A DNA stretch of 12,992 bases from contig CACXDK010000294.1 in NCBI GenBank assembly GCA_902766345.1, positions 1 through 12,992 of the forward strand, in the 5' to 3' direction. Of the stretch, positions 6,054 to 12,809 are shown piece by piece. This stretch comes from an uncultured Spirochaetaceae bacterium (GTDB lineage: Bacteria; Spirochaetota; Spirochaetia; Treponematales; Treponemataceae). Under the pieces are notes generated by a model that saw nothing but the letters and a program-made list of their open reading frames with translations, ran no database searches and was not told where the DNA came from. The position numbers were made by a program, and so were the translations under genes. How positions within the stretch are numbered: the first letter of the stretch is position 1; each line of letters begins with the position of its first letter.

Positions 6054-9050
6054 TTATTTTTTTTGTTTCTCGCTTTCTGGACGCATAAAGTAAGGATCTG
6101 TAAGGTTCAGTACGCCAGGAATAACTGTCATTGCAAGGAATGCAGAAGTAAACATTACGATTGCAACAAGAATTCCTATGTATTTAAGTACAACAAACTT
6201 TGAAAGACAAAGTACAAGGAAGCCTAAACCTACAGCCAAAGCATTTGTTAATATTCCGTGACCGCTCTTCTTGAAGGTCTGTTTTGTTACTTCTTCAAGA
6301 TTTGAAGTCTTTGAACGTTCCTCACGGTATGTTGTAAGGAAGTGTATTGTGTAGTCAATACCAACACCGACAGTAACAGATGCAATGATACTTGTTATAA
6401 GATCCAGATTAATCTTTGCGAATCCCATTGTCATGTAGTTGAGCAAGATTGCAAATGCAAGTGGAACTGCTCCAAGAATTCCTGCCCAAGCAGACTTGAA
6501 TGAAATTGTAATGATGATGAATACAGAAAGAAGTGATACAAGCAAGCTTGAGAACTGGCTTTTTACAACAAGACTTGTCATTGTGTATTCCATTTCTCCT
6601 GTACCTGTTGCTTCAAGGCTGTAACCTTCAGGGAAGTGTTCTGCTGCATAACGTTTTGCATCATTGATGATTTGGCTTGCAAGCTCTGTTGAGTGAGTGC
6701 GAAGCTGGCATGTAATACGCATAGTTTTTGGACTCATGTCATCGTCAATGAAGCGTTCCAAAGAACCGCTCAAAAGAGTAAGGTAGTTGCTTACAACGTC
6801 TGCAAGCTGTTCTCTTGTTGCTACAGGATATTTTGCTGGATTGTATGGAATTTCGTAGTACGCCATTCCGTTGTAGTTGATTTCTCTCATGAGGAAGTCA
6901 ATCATTTTATCCAGAGTAGCGTATTTTCCACCTGCTGCAATATATGCCTTGTTCATAAGGTTTAACATCTGACTTGCTGTAAGAGTTTCTGCAAGGCGTG
7001 CTGTGTATACAATGTTAGGATCTTCAAAATCCGATGTCGCATTTACTGCTGTGCTTTCTTCTTCAGTCTGTTCTGAAGCTTCATCGCCCCAGCTTACAAA
7101 ATCACCATCTGTGCTGTCTGCCTCTGTGTCTCCCCAGCTTGAAAATTCTCCGTCGCTATCGATGCTGTCGCTATCGCCCCATGCTGTAAAGTCTCCATTA
7201 TCAGAGTCTCCAAAGCTTGAGAATGAGTCAAAGCCTTCTGATGAATCTGCTGTCATTGAATCTGAATATGCTGATGATTCTTCTGAAGGTGCATGCCATA
7301 CCTGATTTATACGTTTGATAAAGTCATCAAGGCTGACCATCTTTCCAATAATGTCATATTTTCCCATAAGGTAGTTCTGCATGTTGTCTACCGCTACAAG
7401 AAGGTCAGGATTTGTGATGTCGCCTTTTTTCTGTCCAGTTATGTTGAAGTATACACTGTTTGTACCAGCAAACTGTTCGTTTACGTAGTCAATGTCTTTT
7501 CTCATCTGAGAGGTTTTTGGGAAGTAACCTATCAAAGATGTATCAATTTTGAGTTTGCTCAAACCTGTGAAAGACAGTATTACAATTGCGATGGATGTGA
7601 TTATGAGACGTACCCAAGAACCACAGAAAAAGCGGTAGATTATGTAAAGTGTGTCACCACTGGCTTCTTTTGCAGAACGGCCTCCGCGCATCATCTGTGC
7701 ACGTGCTACCTGTCTTTTTACCATGTCTGTAAAGCCAAACATACGTCTTTTTTTATTTGCTTCCTTGCATGGCAGTACAAGCAGAAGGGCAGGAATAAAG
7801 GTTACAGAGAAGAAGAGGGCAAGAGCTACTCCTATTGCCGTAAAGATTGCAAAACTGTGCAAAGGTTCAATAGGGCTTGTAACGAGAGATACGAAACCTA
7901 CTATAGTTGTAAGTCCTGCAAGAAGAACTGCTTTCCAGACTTCTTTGAGACCTTTAAAGATAGCCTCTCTCTGCTGTTCCCTTGATACATCGCCTTCAAT
8001 AAAGCTTAACTCTACGTAATAATGTGTAAGAACATGAATTCCATAAGCAGAACCTACAGCAATGAGTGCTACAGGAATGACGCTTGAAACAAGCGAGAAG
8101 GTGATGTGCAGCATACCCATCATTCCGCAGGAAATAGCTGTAGACATAAGAACTGTAAGAAGAGGAAGGAAGGTTCCTGTAAATGTATGGAAACTGAAAT
8201 ACAGTGTAAGAATTACTATGACTACTACAAGAGGAATGAGTCCTACAAGGTCTGCTACCATGAATTCTTTTGATGTTACGGAAATTACAGGATCTCCGTA
8301 GAACTTATACATAAGTGCATGACCTTTACATTCTTCTATAGCAATTTCCTTTACCTGTTCAAGAACTTTCTGCTGGCGTTCTGAATCAGGAGGAGCAAAA
8401 CGAAGAACTTTTTTTGCTGCTTTGTATTCAGCCTTTGCATCTGCAAGGGCTTTTTCTGTGTCTGCATTGTTTTCTGCATCAAAAGCAGCCTGTGCGGCAT
8501 CAAGATTTTCCTTTGCCTTGTCAAAAGCAATCTGTTCATCTCCCTTAGGAACAAGAGAAACTGCAATCTGAGTGCCGGTAAAGTTGTCATTCATGATTAC
8601 ACGATTGTACATGCTTTCCCATTCAGACAGTCTTGAGGCAAGCTGTGCAATGTCTTCTGGAGAACCTGTGTAGGTGTCTGGAATGAGCTGAGTTGCAGAA
8701 ATTGAACCGTCCTGATCACAGACATAATCAATATCTGTAAGAGAGTCTATGTCTTCTACATCTTTAAGGGCATATACTCGTTCAGTAATGTTTCTTACAA
8801 CTTCAATATATTCAGGAGTAAGAATTGTTCCTTCTTTTGCTTCAAGACTTATACCTATAGAAAGCATACTTCCAAATGTAGCTTCTGTGTCGGTAAGCCG
8901 TGTGTAAGATTCGTCTTTCTGAGGAAAGAACATTCGTGTTGAATTGCTTAGTGACAGATCCTTTAGAAAGAATCCAAAGAATCCTGTTGCGGCAAGACAC
9001 AGAACAATTATAATTGTTGGATGTCTGAAAAAAGCTTTTAGGAATTTCAT
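6054..9050 (-). CDS. MMPL/RND-family exporter with repeat-bearing periplasmic domain
   Basis: Inner-membrane proton-driven exporter of the RND superfamily, MMPL branch, which typically moves lipids and other hydrophobic molecules. The 998-residue protein has the usual two-fold plan: TM1 at about 11-29; periplasmic domain 1; a five-helix bundle at about 262-440; TM7 near 478-500; periplasmic domain 2; and a second bundle at about 837-985. The second bundle keeps the relay Asp in VGIDYTIH (D899); the matching place in the first bundle reads VGSAYGIH (A335). Periplasmic domain 1 has an Ala/Lys/Glu coiled-coil insert (AKENLDAAQAAF...AKAEYKAAKKV). Domain 2 has acidic repeats DGxFxSWGD (about 600-660). 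ATG 9050 follows GAGAGG by 11 bases and starts MKFLKAFFRHP; the upstream TTG 9086 lies in an operator-like site. First gene of the operon. Confidence 0.9.
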   Translation of the reverse strand: MKFLKAFFRHPTIIIVLCLAATGFFGFFLKDLSLSNSTRMFFPQKDESYTRLTDTEATFGSMLSIGISLEAKEGTILTPEYIEVVRNITERVYALKDVEDIDSLTDIDYVCDQDGSISATQLIPDTYTGSPEDIAQLASRLSEWESMYNRVIMNDNFTGTQIAVSLVPKGDEQIAFDKAKENLDAAQAAFDAENNADTEKALADAKAEYKAAKKVLRFAPPDSERQQKVLEQVKEIAIEECKGHALMYKFYGDPVISVTSKEFMVADLVGLIPLVVVIVILTLYFSFHTFTGTFLPLLTVLMSTAISCGMMGMLHITFSLVSSVIPVALIAVGSAYGIHVLTHYYVELSFIEGDVSREQQREAIFKGLKEVWKAVLLAGLTTIVGFVSLVTSPIEPLHSFAIFTAIGVALALFFSVTFIPALLLVLPCKEANKKRRMFGFTDMVKRQVARAQMMRGGRSAKEASGDTLYIIYRFFCGSWVRLIITSIAIVILSFTGLSKLKIDTSLIGYFPKTSQMRKDIDYVNEQFAGTNSVYFNITGQKKGDITNPDLLVAVDNMQNYLMGKYDIIGKMVSLDDFIKRINQVWHAPSEESSAYSDSMTADSSEGFDSFSSFGDSDNGDFTAWGDSDSIDSDGEFSSWGDTEADSTDGDFVSWGDEASEQTEEESTAVNATSDFEDPNIVYTARLAETLTASQMLNLMNKAYIAAGGKYATLDKMIDFLMREINYNGMAYYEIPYNPAKYPVATREQLADVVSNYLTLLSGSLERFIDDDMSPKTMRITCQLRTHSTELASQIINDAKRYAAEHFPEGYSLEATGTGEMEYTMTSLVVKSQFSSLLVSLLSVFIIITISFKSAWAGILGAVPLAFAILLNYMTMGFAKINLDLITSIIASVTVGVGIDYTIHFLTTYREERSKTSNLEEVTKQTFKKSGHGILTNALAVGLGFLVLCLSKFVVLKYIGILVAIVMFTSAFLAMTVIPGVLNLTDPYFMRPESEKQKK
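7040..7240 (-). repeat. tandem DGxFxSWGD repeats in exporter periplasmic domain 2
   Basis: Four copies of an acidic aromatic motif: FDSFSSFGDSD, then GDFTAWGDSD, GEFSSWGDTE and GDFVSWGDEA. The three Trp codons (7181-7179, 7136-7134, 7091-7089) are exactly 45 bases apart, so the period is 15 residues; the first copy, with Phe (7214-7212), is 11 residues before. The segment is flanked by Ser/Glu-rich linkers and lies between TM7 and the second bundle. It looks flexible and exposed in the periplasm. DxDG-type acidic spacers could bind calcium, but no complete EF-hand is seen. Confidence 0.85.
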
Positions 9051-9080
9051 TTTGTGCTGAACCTCTCTTATTATCAATAT

Positions 9081-9096
9081 GTTCAAATAATTAAAC
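9081..9096. promoter_or_regulatory. operator-like site in the exporter leader
   Basis: GTTCAAATAATTAAAC matches the perfect palindrome at 9163-9178 in 13 of 16 positions and is likewise preceded by AT. It occupies roughly +5 to +20 of the predicted exporter transcript, where a bound repressor would block elongation or promoter escape. The divergent ArsR protein is the obvious candidate binder; this is inferred. Confidence 0.5.
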
Positions 9097-9106
9097 TGAT
9101 GAACTA

Positions 9107-9135
9107 AATATAAAACTAATTTTAGATTATGTCAA
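9107..9135 (-). promoter_or_regulatory. sigma70-type promoter for the exporter operon
   Basis: On the minus strand a perfect TTGACA (9135-9130) is 17 bases from TATATT (9112-9107), a 5/6 match to the -10 consensus. Predicted start of transcription is near 9100, giving a leader of about 50 bases before ATG 9050. Operator-like site 9081-9096 lies just downstream of the start of transcription. Confidence 0.78.
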
Positions 9136-9137
9136 TG

Positions 9138-9150
9138 ATTTGTAACAAAT
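9138..9150. promoter_or_regulatory. short palindrome next to the exporter -35 element
   Basis: ATTTGT-A-ACAAAT is a perfect inverted repeat with a one-base centre, ending 2 bases upstream (in exporter direction) of the -35 TTGACA. It differs from the GTTYAA-type sites, so it may be a site for a second regulator or a chance AT-rich palindrome. Confidence 0.35.
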
Positions 9151-9162
9151 TTTTGTTTAAAT

Positions 9163-9178
9163 GTTTAACTAGTTAAAC
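9163..9178. promoter_or_regulatory. perfect 16-bp palindrome, likely ArsR operator
   Basis: GTTTAACTAGTTAAAC is a perfect palindrome that ends 3 bases before the arsR -35 element and lies about 28 bases upstream of the exporter -35. ArsR-family dimers bind imperfect palindromes of this size near their own promoters, so autoregulation is likely. A partial extra half-site (GTTTAAAT) adjoins at 9155-9162. Confidence 0.65.
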
Positions 9179-9181
9179 GTA

Positions 9182-9211
9182 TTGACAAGCATGATTAAAT
9201 CGAATTACACT
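9182..9211 (+). promoter_or_regulatory. sigma70-type promoter for the ArsR-family gene
   Basis: A perfect TTGACA at 9182-9187 is followed, 18 bases later, by TACACT at 9206-9211 (4/6 to consensus). Predicted start of transcription is near 9218, leaving a short leader that contains the ribosome site AGGGGGAAG before ATG 9236. Confidence 0.65.
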
Positions 9212-9235
9212 GCATTAGAAGTGTAGGGGGAAGAT

Positions 9236-9583
9236 ATGTTAGATAAAATAGAAGTAGAACGGGCAATGTCTCTTTTTAATTCTTGCTCTCCATTGTTTAT
9301 TGCTCTTGGTGATGAAGTACGTCAGAAGCTTATTCTTGACATAGGAACAGCTGAAAGTACTGATGAAAACGGCATAAATGTTACTAATCTAAGTGCAATG
9401 TCAAAACTTTCAAGACCTGCTATATCACATCATTTAAAGGTTTTGAAGGATTGTGGGCTTATTAAGCCTAATAAGGTTGGAACTTGTATCTATTACAGAC
9501 TTAATGTTGAAGATTGTCTTGATAATGTTTCTGATCTTATAAACTGTATAAGGAAAATTTTATCACTAAAAGTTTCTTCATGA
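9236..9583 (+). CDS. ArsR/SmtB-family winged-helix transcriptional regulator
   Basis: Small cytoplasmic DNA-binding repressor, probably of the divergent exporter operon and of itself. The 115 residues match the ArsR fold: a helix with FIALGDEVRQKLIL at 21-34 and the recognition helix region LSRPAISHHLKVLKDCGLI at 58-76, followed by a wing KVGTCIYYRL. The classic metal-binding ELCVCDL-type motif of ArsR/SmtB is absent. Five cysteines (17, 73, 84, 94, 104) are scattered, so metal or redox sensing cannot be excluded, but a non-metal signal is more likely. ATG 9236 follows a strong AGGGGGAAG. The gene stands alone, with a hairpin plus T-run 17 bases after its stop. The ligand is unknown. Confidence 0.87.
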   Translation: MLDKIEVERAMSLFNSCSPLFIALGDEVRQKLILDIGTAESTDENGINVTNLSAMSKLSRPAISHHLKVLKDCGLIKPNKVGTCIYYRLNVEDCLDNVSDLINCIRKILSLKVSS

Positions 9584-9600
9584 TACTACTCTGTGTTTTT

Positions 9601-9628
9601 TGTCACAAGAACTGTTGACATTTTTTTT
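9601..9628 (+). terminator. weak intrinsic terminator after the ArsR-family gene
   Basis: TGTCACA (9601-9607) can pair with TG-T-TGACA (9613-9620) with one bulged base and a 5-base loop, followed directly by eight T residues (9621-9628). It begins 17 bases after the arsR stop. The stem is short, so efficiency may be modest. Its right arm overlaps the -35 element proposed for the opp promoter. Confidence 0.5.
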
Positions 9629-9643
9629 GATGTATCATACTAT
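9615..9643 (+). promoter_or_regulatory. candidate promoter for the opp operon
   Basis: TTGACA at 9615-9620 and TACTAT at 9638-9643 (4/6) are separated by 17 bases. Transcription would start near 9650, just before a strong terminator hairpin (9656-9684). A perfect TATAAT at 9692-9697, without a good -35, is an alternative start downstream of that hairpin. Confidence 0.5.
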
Positions 9644-9655
9644 GCTTGACGCAAA

Positions 9656-9684
9656 GGCGCGAGTTGTAATCGCGTCTTTTTTTT
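9656..9684 (+). terminator. intrinsic terminator or attenuator ahead of oppB
   Basis: GGCGCGA (9656-9662) pairs with TCGCGTC (9670-9676) around a 7-base loop, with one G-U pair, followed by eight T residues (9677-9684). An alternative left arm, GACGC at 9649-9653, could pair with GCGTC instead. It lies 42 bases before oppB. It either ends arsR transcripts or attenuates opp transcription from the promoter at 9615-9643. Confidence 0.75.
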
Positions 9685-9725
9685 AAAGTTATATAATTGT
9701 TATTAAAATTGTATGGAGAATACCT

Positions 9726-10643
9726 ATGCTGAAATACATCTGCAAAAGGTTGGCTACTGCGATTGTTACTGCATTTTTGGTAGCAACCCTGACTTTTTTC
9801 ATTATGAACATGGTTCCTGGAGGACCGTTTCTTTCTGAAAAAGCTGTAACCCCGCAAGCTCAGGCAGCCATGGAAGCAAAGTATGGACTGGATAAGCCTT
9901 TAGGACAACAGTACCTCACTTACATGGGAGGTTTGGCTCATGGAGATTTTGGTCTTTCTGTGAAGAAGCGGGGACGCACTGTAAGTGAGATTATTTTCAC
10001 ACAGTTTCCTGTTTCTGCACGTCTTGGAGGTCTTGCAATTTTGGTTGCGGTAATGTTTGGTGTCCCTCTTGGTTCAATTGCCGCATATAAAAGAGGAAAA
10101 ACATTAGATAACATTCTGGTTATTCTTTCAACGGCTGGAATTGCCATACCTTCATTCTTGTCATCAACCCTTCTTATGTTTATTTTTTCTACAAAACTAA
10201 AATTACTTCCGTTCCTTGGACTTAACAGCGCTGCAAGTTATATCATGCCAGTAATGGCTCTTGCCTTGTATCCAACTTTTTACATTGCACGACTTATGCG
10301 AAGTTCTATGCTCGACGTTATGGGACAGGATTATATGAGGACTGCACGTGCAAAAGGCGTTGGTAACATCAAATCTATTTTTAAGCACGCTCTTCGTAAT
10401 GCAATTCTTCCTGTTGTAACATATCTTGGTCCACTTATTGCTTCCCTTATGACTGGAAGTTTTATCATAGAAAAGATTTTTAATATTCCTGGACTCGGTT
10501 CTGAGTTTGTAGGGGCAATTACAAGCCGTGACTATCCTATGATTATGGGAACTACAATTTTTCTTGCAGTATTCGTCATAATTATGAACGTTATTGTAGA
10601 TATTGCCTATGCCATCGTAGACCCTAGAATCAAACTGAAGTAG
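9726..10643 (+). CDS. oppB: oligopeptide/dipeptide ABC transporter permease, OppB type
   Basis: One of two inner-membrane permeases of a peptide importer (OppBC/DppBC class), pairing with the OppC-type protein encoded next. The 305 residues are full length for the family: TM1 at about 9-28 (ATAIVTAFLVATLTFF followed by MNMVPGGPF), a periplasmic segment with the family-typical KYGLDKPLGQQYLTYM and GDFGLSV, then five more helices. The cytoplasmic coupling (EAA) loop reads YMRTARAKGVGN...HALRNAILPVVTYLG near 200-232. The C-terminus VDPRIKLK is typical. ATG 9726 follows GGAG by 7 bases. First visible gene of the operon; no substrate-binding protein gene precedes it. The peptide class (di- or oligopeptide, or other) is not decided by the sequence. 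Confidence 0.92.
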   Translation: MLKYICKRLATAIVTAFLVATLTFFIMNMVPGGPFLSEKAVTPQAQAAMEAKYGLDKPLGQQYLTYMGGLAHGDFGLSVKKRGRTVSEIIFTQFPVSARLGGLAILVAVMFGVPLGSIAAYKRGKTLDNILVILSTAGIAIPSFLSSTLLMFIFSTKLKLLPFLGLNSAASYIMPVMALALYPTFYIARLMRSSMLDVMGQDYMRTARAKGVGNIKSIFKHALRNAILPVVTYLGPLIASLMTGSFIIEKIFNIPGLGSEFVGAITSRDYPMIMGTTIFLAVFVIIMNVIVDIAYAIVDPRIKLK

Positions 10644-10656
10644 GAGTTTTTTGAGA

Positions 10657-11721
10657 ATGAACGAAGATATAAAAACTAGCCTTAATAAAAATCCGCTGAG
10701 CTTTCAGCTAAAAGTTAATGATTTTATACCAGCTTCTGCTGACGAAAAACAGTCGCTTGTAATAATGCGGGAATCTGTAGGATTCTGGAAAGACGGCCTG
10801 CGACGTTTCCGCAAGAATAAGATTGCAATGACTTCTCTTGCAATTGTTCTTTTTATTGTATTCCTCTGTTTTATAATTCCTGTTTTTTATCCATACAAAT
10901 ATGAACAGCAGCTTAAAGGCAGTGAACGCTTAAAGCCTTTTGAACATTCTGCTGTAGAAATGTCTTTAATTAAAGAAGGTCAAAAAGTTTTTCCTCATAT
11001 ATTGGGTACTGATCAGAATGGACGTGATTATGCAATCAGAGTTATGGTTGGTGGTCGTGTTTCAATGATGGTTGGTATTGTTGCATCAATTCTTATTCTG
11101 ATTATTGGCTCCCTTTATGGTGCTATTGCAGGATATATAGGGGGAACTGTAGACCTTGTAATGATGAGAATTGTTGACATTATATACACAGTTCCTGATG
11201 TTCTTATTATAATCCTGCTTGCGCAGACTTTGAAGTATCCTTTGCGTGCTTTGGGGGAAACTCCAGGATTCGGATGGATTCAGAAGCTTGGACCTAACAT
11301 GGTAAGTATGTTTATTGTTTTTGCGCTTCTGTATTGGGTTGGTATGGCACGTATCATCAGAAGCCAGATTATGATTCTTAAGCAGAACGAATATGTTACA
11401 GCTGCAAAGGCTTTGGGAGCCAACGGAAAGCGCATTATTGGAAAGCATCTCATTACAAACTGTATAGGAACTTTGATTGTAACTACAACACTCCAGATTC
11501 CTTCTTCAATCTTTACGGAGTCATTCCTTTCATTTTTGGGACTTGGTGTACAGGCTCCAATGCCATCTTTAGGCTCGTTGGCTTCCGCTGCATTGAACGG
11601 ATTTCAGACCTTTCCAGAAAAGCTGTTTGCACCTGCGTTTCTTATTTTCATCATAATCTTAAGTTTTAACTTGCTGGGTGATGGTTTGCGTGATGCATTT
11701 GACCCAAAACTTAAGAGCTAG
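10657..11721 (+). CDS. oppC: oligopeptide/dipeptide ABC transporter permease, OppC type
   Basis: Second inner-membrane permease of the peptide importer. The 354-residue protein has a cytoplasmic N-terminal tail with ESVGFWKDGLRRFRKNK typical of OppC, TM1 at about 55-80, an external segment with HILGTDQNGRDYAIRVMVG (the conserved LGTDxxGRD box), and further helices. The coupling loop YVTAAKALGANGKRIIGKHL precedes the family-typical FLSFLGLGVQAPMPSLG. It ends in GDGLRDAFDPKLKS, the usual OppC ending. Start: ATG 10657, 10 bases after TAGGAG; the in-frame TTG 10651 lies only 4 bases after that site and is less likely. The oppB stop codon forms part of the ribosome site, so translation of the two genes is probably coupled. 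Confidence 0.91.
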   Translation: MNEDIKTSLNKNPLSFQLKVNDFIPASADEKQSLVIMRESVGFWKDGLRRFRKNKIAMTSLAIVLFIVFLCFIIPVFYPYKYEQQLKGSERLKPFEHSAVEMSLIKEGQKVFPHILGTDQNGRDYAIRVMVGGRVSMMVGIVASILILIIGSLYGAIAGYIGGTVDLVMMRIVDIIYTVPDVLIIILLAQTLKYPLRALGETPGFGWIQKLGPNMVSMFIVFALLYWVGMARIIRSQIMILKQNEYVTAAKALGANGKRIIGKHLITNCIGTLIVTTTLQIPSSIFTESFLSFLGLGVQAPMPSLGSLASAALNGFQTFPEKLFAPAFLIFIIILSFNLLGDGLRDAFDPKLKS

Positions 11722-11732
11722 AGAGGATTTTT

Positions 11733-12809
11733 ATGGCAGAAAACGAATATCTTGTAGACATACAGCACGAAAAGCTTTCATTTTTTACTCCTGCAGGAGA
11801 AGTTCAAGCTCTTAATGACGTTACCATTCAGATGAAAGAAGGTGAGGTTTTGGGCATTGTTGGAGAATCTGGAAGCGGAAAGTCCGTAACTGCATATTCA
11901 ATCATGGGACTTACTGCAGAAAACGGTAAAATTACTGGTGGAACTGTTACGTTTAACGGTCACCACATTGAGCAGATGTCTGAAAAGGAACTGCGTAAGA
12001 TTCGTGGTAAGGAAGTAAGCATAATCTTTCAGGATCCTATGACCAGTTTGAACCCAGTCTGGACAATCGGGAATCAGATAGAGGAAGCTATAAAGCTTCA
12101 TACTGATAAGAAAGGTAAGGAAGCAACTGCTCGTGCAAGGGAACTTCTTACTTTGGTAGGAATAAATGAGCCTGACAAAAGACTAAAGCAGTATCCTCAT
12201 GAACTTTCAGGCGGAATGAGACAGCGTGTAATGATTGCTATTGCACTTGCATGTGAGCCTAAACTTTTAATTGCTGATGAACCTACAACAGCACTTGATG
12301 TTACTATTCAGGCACAGATTCTTGAACTTATGCAGGAACTTAAGAAAAAGCTTGGCATGGGAATTATAATGATTACTCATGATTTGGGCGTTGTTGCAAG
12401 TATGTGTGACCACATTGCCGTTATGTATGCAGGAGAAATAATCGAATACGGCACTACAGATGACATTTTTTATAATCCTCAGCACGAATATACTAGAGGT
12501 CTTTTGCGTTCCATTCCAAAATTCCATGAAAAAGACTATTCAAGGCTTGTTCCTATAGAAGGACAACCTGTTGACCTTTTGAACAGACCTAAAGGATGTT
12601 GTTTTGCTCCTCGCTGCTCAAACTGCATGAAAATATGTCTTGAAAAGCCTCCTGTACGTAATGATTATGATTCTTTAGGCGGTGCGGCTGTTGGTGATAA
12701 TGTTCACTATGGACGTTGCTGGCTGGAACAGAAAGCAGCTTTGCTTGGCAGTGCCGAAGCAGTAGTAACCGAAGATTCTTCAGTAACACAACAGGGGGGT
12801 GAGTCATGA
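11733..12809 (+). CDS. oppD: oligopeptide/dipeptide ABC transporter ATPase, OppD type
   Basis: Cytoplasmic ATPase that drives the importer as a heterodimer with OppF. The 358 residues contain Walker A GESGSGKS (44-51), signature LSGGMRQR (158-165), Walker B LLIADEP with D182 and E183, and the switch His in MITHDLGVV. The C-terminal oligopeptide-transporter domain carries cysteines C289, C290, C295, C298, C302 and C329, around the family motif GCxFxPRC....C plus a later RCW; related DppD proteins bind an iron-sulfur cluster with this Cys set. ATG 11733 is 5 bases after GAGAGGA, which overlaps the oppC stop. The stop overlaps the oppF start by four bases (ATGA). Confidence 0.94.
   Translation: MAENEYLVDIQHEKLSFFTPAGEVQALNDVTIQMKEGEVLGIVGESGSGKSVTAYSIMGLTAENGKITGGTVTFNGHHIEQMSEKELRKIRGKEVSIIFQDPMTSLNPVWTIGNQIEEAIKLHTDKKGKEATARARELLTLVGINEPDKRLKQYPHELSGGMRQRVMIAIALACEPKLLIADEPTTALDVTIQAQILELMQELKKKLGMGIIMITHDLGVVASMCDHIAVMYAGEIIEYGTTDDIFYNPQHEYTRGLLRSIPKFHEKDYSRLVPIEGQPVDLLNRPKGCCFAPRCSNCMKICLEKPPVRNDYDSLGGAAVGDNVHYGRCWLEQKAALLGSAEAVVTEDSSVTQQGGES

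Noticed and set aside
7293..7985. A 230-residue open frame on the plus strand opposite the exporter gene
   Set aside because: It is rich in Cys, Tyr and Phe with no family likeness, has no ribosome site, and lies wholly inside a firmly identified gene on the other strand.
9692..9697. Perfect TATAAT ahead of oppB as the main promoter
   Set aside because: No acceptable -35 lies 16-18 bases upstream and no extended -10 TG is present; in AT-rich DNA such a hexamer is common. Kept only as an alternative.
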